This document shows, in pieces, positions 61,001 through 64,000 of a stretch of DNA of 64,000 bases. The notes beneath the pieces are model-generated. The model was not told where the DNA came from. It made no database searches and saw nothing but the letters and a program-made list of their open reading frames with translations. The stretch spans positions 62,001-126,000 of the forward strand of contig NZ_CAIT01000005.1 of NCBI RefSeq assembly GCF_000296815.2, read 5' to 3'. Positions within the stretch are counted from its first letter, which is position 1. Each line of letters starts with the position of its first letter. The stretch comes from Fibrisoma limi BUZ 3 (GTDB lineage Bacteria; Bacteroidota; Bacteroidia; Cytophagales; Spirosomataceae). The translations under genes and the position numbers were made by a program.

Positions 61001-61586
61001 GTCGGCTAACAATCAGTTTATCCAAACCGGCAAAACACCGTATCCTACCTTCTTCGGTGGCCTGACCAACACCTTCACGCTCGGCCAGATTGACCTGAGC
61101 TTCCTGCTGTACTACCAATACGGCAACTGGATCTACGACCAGGGTGAACGCTCGCAGAGTTACCCGACAGTCGGGCAGGTGCTGCGGACAGAGGTCCCGG
61201 GCATCGGCAACCTGAGCGATGAAGTACGTCGGGCAGAAACAGGTGGTGTTTACCGGCTGCAATGGCAATCGAATGCCCGGGGCTTTGAGTCGACCCGGTT
61301 TCTGCACGATGGGTCGTTTGTCCGTCTGAAAAACATCCAGATTGGCTACTCGCTGCCCCGGGAAACGGCCCGGCGTTTTCGGCTGCGGACCGCCCGTATC
61401 TACGTAACGGGGCAGAATCTGCTGACGCTTACCCAATTCAAAGGCTGGGACCCGGAGATTTTCCGGAATGCGGGTGTAGGTAATACGCCGGGCGAGCAGG
61501 GAACGGCCAACCTCCAGCCGGGGGTGACCAGCAACGATCTGCCGCAGGTTCGGACGGTGAGTATCGGGTTAAATGTGGGATTTTAA
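58098..61586 (+). CDS. SusC/RagA-type TonB-dependent outer-membrane transporter
   Basis: 1162 residues. A signal peptide (about 1-24, ending FLGAQ) is followed by an STN domain at about 45-110 (LDSILRDIEQQTAHTFVY), a carboxypeptidase-regulatory-like domain at about 118-205 (VVDSESGETLPGVNITVKG), the plug from about 205 (VAFGEQRKRDLTGSIASI) and a long beta barrel ending in a C-terminal Phe (VGF). The STN domain contacts FecR, so this transporter is both pump and sensor. Pairs with the SusD-like lipoprotein 92 bp downstream; a hairpin lies between the two genes. Substrate probably a glycan or oligosaccharide, not identified. Confidence 0.97.
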   Translation: MNRITTGWLLVGMLSSGPFLGAQDVASTIKVLPAGRLGDNTFVTLSAEGRTLDSILRDIEQQTAHTFVYSDDRFRHLKPSVQVVRQPLMQVLAELFTPLQVTYRIVGKQIILSNQDRVLTGQVVDSESGETLPGVNITVKGTNRGVSSDAQGNYRITLPNGSTTLVFSYVGYVSQEVTVGNENTLTIKLVADVRGLDEVQIVAFGEQRKRDLTGSIASIKSDAIRTNTAASPDVALQGRAAGVQITQAGGTPGGAVRINVRGVASINSNSQPLIVIDGVPVLTSAYGAGGIAMNPLAEINPNDIESLEVLKDASASVLYGSRAANGVILITTKKGKSGKPSFDVSYEEGVTSATNRVKFLTNPSDYFAVLKRAAAQNRLAGLAPVPSNLVNLLPTGILSGSDANINSRFLADSATLYNTSTDWLSETLRQGSYRVANLGISAGTNKLSVYASGSYRRDNGIVIGQSLERLSGRVNLTYRPIRQVQIGVNGSINGLETQTIPLGNSFRYALTTALPVYPVQLADGTYFNGINYGSNQINIGSNPVFYRNNYSNVVNTTRSINTAFLQVEPLPGLVLRTEWGYDFQKSTNDVLQTPAVFPAGVNGQERNGNGRAENRDATNNTWNTNNTLTYTRKLFRYHSLKILLGNSVQSQSGKSNTFITENVPEGARGGSDTARVVQTDDSPAFRFVSFFGRLNYAIQDKYLFEASFRTDGSSRFGPGRRFASFPGVSVGWVLSDEPFLRDRLKAVSLLKLRASYGSTGNAEIGNFSWQKTFTYVGYNAAIYGGIQGGQFTNPGNQDLSWETTRQFNAGLDFGLLNNRIQGSFDFYNKISDGLLLEYSLGPLYGTINNTMTLNLGSVRNRGLEFSVSSQNIVRPRFRWTTDFNIARNKNEVLSTYTASFLNYPYQFISGPSIAAVGYPLGTYYMPTFAGFDPATGNELFYERDRTAFTVTGQTVRTGNLWDGTINNQSANNQFIQTGKTPYPTFFGGLTNTFTLGQIDLSFLLYYQYGNWIYDQGERSQSYPTVGQVLRTEVPGIGNLSDEVRRAETGGVYRLQWQSNARGFESTRFLHDGSFVRLKNIQIGYSLPRETARRFRLRTARIYVTGQNLLTLTQFKGWDPEIFRNAGVGNTPGEQGTANLQPGVTSNDLPQVRTVSIGLNVGF

Positions 61587-61601
61587 AGTACCCCCAACCC
61601 G

Positions 61602-61652
61602 CTACAGGGGGCTTCTGCACCTGCTTCATTGTTGAGCAGAAGCCCCCTGTAG
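61602..61652 (+). repeat. REP-like hairpin between susC- and susD-like genes
   Basis: CTACAGGGGGCTTCTGC (61602-61618) pairs exactly with GCAGAAGCCCCCTGTAG (61636-61652), 17-bp stem, 17-nt loop. It lies between the stop at 61586 and the start at 61679. Sequence around it (CCCCCAACCC, AGGGGGCTT) matches the repeat at 40900-40991. Might stabilise the upstream mRNA or partly terminate transcription. Confidence 0.7.
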
Positions 61653-61678
61653 GGGTGTGAGTATAAAAGAACTTAGCC

Positions 61679-63316
61679 ATGAAAAAGATACATTTTCTAC
61701 TATTCATCGCTCTCTTATGCGGTTTAACAGCCTGCGAAAAGTTCATCGCCGAACCAACCTCATCAACGCTGATTTCGCGCGAAAATCTGCGTACCGTTGA
61801 GGACCTGGATATTCTGATGACTGGTGCCTATTCAGGAATTGCCCGTGAGGTTGCCTTTTCAGGAAACGCTGTTCTGATCGGCGATATGTTCGGCGACCTG
61901 GTGACGGTTAATAACACGAACTTCCGCAATAACCCCGGCCGACTATCGCGGGTGTACCTATGGACGCACCGCGAAGAGGATTATGGCGCGCAGGCCGAGT
62001 TTCTGCAATGGTCGACGTTTGGGCTCAACAATGCCAACAACGTACTGGAGGTCCTGCGCCTGAATCAGGTGCAGACGCCCGGCGAAGCTGATCCGCGCCG
62101 GGACATTGCCCGCCAGCGAAACCGGATCGAGGGTGAGGCCCGGTTTGTGCGGGCGTTGTGCGTGTTTGAGCAAACGCGATTGCTGGGGTATCCGTGGGGC
62201 TTTCAGCCGGATAACGCGCAGCCGGGGCCAATCGGTAATTTCCAGTCGCTGTCTACATTCGGGGATCTGGCGTATCCGCGACTGAGTGTCAAAGCGGCTT
62301 ACGATAGTGTACTGTATGATCTGCACCGCGCCGAGCAACTACTGCCCGACGCCTATGATCCCGCTTTGCATCCGGTCGATTTTCAGCCACGGGGCAACAA
62401 ATACGCAGCACTGGCGCTGATGGCGCGGGTGTACTGGCAGCAGGACAATATGGACAGCGTGCTGGCCGTCACGAACCGGCTGCTGGGCGCGGGCAGCGCC
62501 AACCGGTTCCCGCTGGAGCCGGGTGCTACGTTGCTAAGGAACGTTTATCAGCGGGCGGGTATTCTGCCGACAACCAATGCCACGAACCGCAGTGAGGTGA
62601 TTTTTGAACTGGTACACGTGGTTGGACGCAATCCACGCACAACGAATGGAGCACCGATTCGTGCGAGTTATGTACTGCAAACGAACTACACAGCCGCTCA
62701 ACTCGCGAACGTGAACAACCTGAACTCCGGTCCGAACCTGCGGTTGAGTCAGCGCTTCAAAACCCTCGCCAACTTCGACCGCCAGCGGGATCTACGCTAC
62801 CGAAACCTGATCGATACCTCGCAGGCCAGCAATGCCAACGCGGCCTGGGATAGCCCCAATCGGCTGTGGTTCACCAAAAAATGGGGCCATCTGGGTACTA
62901 CCAACCTGGGACCGGCGCAGGGGGTGAACATGAACGTTTCCCTGTTTCGGTCGGCGGAATTTGTGTTGATGCGCGCCGAAGCCAACGCCCGGAAAGGCAA
63001 TGCTGCCACGGCACTGGCAGACCTCAACGCCGTTCGGACGCGGGCCGGGTTGCCTGCCCTGGCGGCAGCGCCAACCGACTTGCTCGACCAGATACGGACA
63101 GAATACGTTCGGGAAATGTACGCCGAAGGAACGCGGGTACACGACCTCAAACGACGACGGGCCAGCGTTAACCCCGGCGACCGGACACTGTCGCCCAACC
63201 GGGCTGACTGCGCAGCCGGGGGATGCAACGAAGTGCCCTGGAATAGCCGTTTGCTGGTGTTTTTAATACCGCAGACCTTCCTGGATCGGAATCCGCTCGC
63301 TACACAGAACGATTAA
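61679..63316 (+). CDS. SusD/RagB-type glycan-binding lipoprotein
   Basis: 545 residues. Lipoprotein signal MKKIHFLLFIALLCGLTAC with Cys at about 19. N-terminal SusD-like region has VEDLDILMTGAYSGIA and helices such as GEARFVRALCVFEQTRLLGYPWG, typical of TPR-like SusD; the RagB C-terminal domain holds NRSEVIFELVHVVG and FVLMRAEANARKGN, then LADLNAVRTRAGLPAL. It caps the SusC-like barrel and binds the substrate. Followed 11 bp downstream by another lipoprotein gene, so one operon. Confidence 0.96.
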   Translation: MKKIHFLLFIALLCGLTACEKFIAEPTSSTLISRENLRTVEDLDILMTGAYSGIAREVAFSGNAVLIGDMFGDLVTVNNTNFRNNPGRLSRVYLWTHREEDYGAQAEFLQWSTFGLNNANNVLEVLRLNQVQTPGEADPRRDIARQRNRIEGEARFVRALCVFEQTRLLGYPWGFQPDNAQPGPIGNFQSLSTFGDLAYPRLSVKAAYDSVLYDLHRAEQLLPDAYDPALHPVDFQPRGNKYAALALMARVYWQQDNMDSVLAVTNRLLGAGSANRFPLEPGATLLRNVYQRAGILPTTNATNRSEVIFELVHVVGRNPRTTNGAPIRASYVLQTNYTAAQLANVNNLNSGPNLRLSQRFKTLANFDRQRDLRYRNLIDTSQASNANAAWDSPNRLWFTKKWGHLGTTNLGPAQGVNMNVSLFRSAEFVLMRAEANARKGNAATALADLNAVRTRAGLPALAAAPTDLLDQIRTEYVREMYAEGTRVHDLKRRRASVNPGDRTLSPNRADCAAGGCNEVPWNSRLLVFLIPQTFLDRNPLATQND

Positions 63317-63327
63317 TCCTGACCCTC

Positions 63328-64000
63328 ATGAAACGAATCAACATCCTGATAATCTGCCTGCTCGGTGTAGCCTTTGTCGCTTGCCAGGACGAAACATTAC
63401 CCAGTATATCGGCCGATGAAACCCGAAAGAGTCAGCTTCGTGGTACCTGGCTCCCCACCGAACTGACCATGCGTTATCAGATCGGCTTAGCGCCCAACCA
63501 GCGTGATACGGCCATTCGCCTGACGCCCACGACGCAACCGTTGCTGGTGGCTGGTCGTCCCAATCCGATCACGGCCTTTACGGATACGTTGACCTTTGGA
63601 AATGCCGCTACGACCGGCCTTGATACGTTTTACCTGGCCAACCGGGGTATTCGCCAGCGTGGCTACTTTTTCGTGACGGGCGCTACCGAGGGTGGTTCGT
63701 TGCTCCGGATTGGCGTAGCCACTCGCACGGCCGGGCAAATTACCCGCTGGAATTACGACATCGTGTCGCACGGCAACGTATCGGTTGGAGCGAATAACTC
63801 AGCCAGCTTTGCACCCGCTACGTACCAGAACTACGCCTATTCCATTCAGGAACTGAACGGATCGCGGTTGGTGCTGTCGTTCCAGTCGCCAACTAACGTA
63901 GCCAACCTGCCGCAGGTGCCGATTACGGCGGCAAACCAGAATAGTACGTCTGCCTGGGCCGGCCGACCGGTATTGTTTACGGCCACCTTTACGAAGCGAT
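63328..64000 (+). CDS. Putative lipoprotein of the susC-susD locus (3' truncated by window end)
   Basis: Open from ATG 63328 to the window edge without a stop, 224 codons seen. A lipoprotein signal MKRINILIICLLGVAFVAC gives a lipid-anchored Cys at about 19. The following region is beta-rich, Thr/Asn-rich and of irregular strands (QLRGTWLPTEL, GYFFVTGATEGGSLLRI), which resembles lipocalin- or surface glycan-binding-type accessory proteins. No family named with certainty. Directly follows SusD, so it may assist glycan capture; not proven. Confidence 0.72.
   Translation, partial: MKRINILIICLLGVAFVACQDETLPSISADETRKSQLRGTWLPTELTMRYQIGLAPNQRDTAIRLTPTTQPLLVAGRPNPITAFTDTLTFGNAATTGLDTFYLANRGIRQRGYFFVTGATEGGSLLRIGVATRTAGQITRWNYDIVSHGNVSVGANNSASFAPATYQNYAYSIQELNGSRLVLSFQSPTNVANLPQVPITAANQNSTSAWAGRPVLFTATFTKR

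Overview
The window looks like chromosome of a moderately GC-rich member of the Bacteroidota, most likely a Cytophagales of the Spirosoma/Fibrella type. Supporting signs are a type IX secretion/gliding C-terminal domain protein, a FecI-FecR-SusC-SusD polysaccharide-uptake locus, the small ribosomal protein bTHX, LytS/LytTR regulators, a DUF4286 protein and promoter boxes of the Bacteroidota form TAnnTTTG. The genus is an inference; no rRNA or tRNA was seen.

Layout: 1-7.3 kb holds a truncated YfhO-type membrane protein, a gliding C-terminal-domain protein, an alcohol dehydrogenase/esterase pair, a 39-codon bTHX gene and an ethanolamine ammonia-lyase large subunit without its small subunit. From 16.5 kb down to 9.5 kb on the minus strand runs a very tight eight-gene operon: S-adenosylmethionine decarboxylase, DUF4178 protein, a small membrane protein, DUF350 protein, membrane-fused spermidine-synthase-like enzyme, Tat-exported FAD oxidoreductase, histidine-rich membrane protein and metallophosphoesterase. 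I infer a polyamine-type envelope modification or stress system. The rimP-nusA-infB operon follows, with a promoter and a terminator-like hairpin in its leader. 22.5-34.8 kb is housekeeping: EEP-family phosphatase, moaE/moaD, polysaccharide deacetylase, mutS2, LEA-like lipoprotein, disulfide oxidoreductase, LytS/LytTR pair and an S41 peptidase.

34.9-40.2 kb is a visibly AT-rich island of small immunity-type genes (SUKH/SMI1, an Imm26-like gene, a beta-propeller protein and two unknowns) with no toxin. It contains an IS1182-type element with TGCA target duplications and is bounded by 27-nt inverted repeats. 40.3-48.9 kb has a thioesterase, a phytase-like remnant, an amidohydrolase, a DUF4920 protein, an M13 peptidase, a spore-photolyase-like radical SAM protein and an ECF sigma operon whose second gene is frameshifted at a run of eight A.

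At 49.2-50.8 kb an intact IS110-family element lies next to a decayed IS110 copy that carries five insertions of a 15-16 bp GC-rich palindromic unit. Deleting all five in silico restores one continuous transposase reading frame, which is the strongest sign of something unusual here: a very small dispersed, apparently mobile repeat. Related sequence occurs near 9.45 kb and inside a terminator at 55.4 kb. The rest holds a CE15-like esterase, a GH32 pseudogene, a glycosyltransferase, an HMG-CoA reductase with an extra N-terminal domain, and the sigma/anti-sigma/SusC/SusD locus, which runs off the right edge in a lipoprotein gene.
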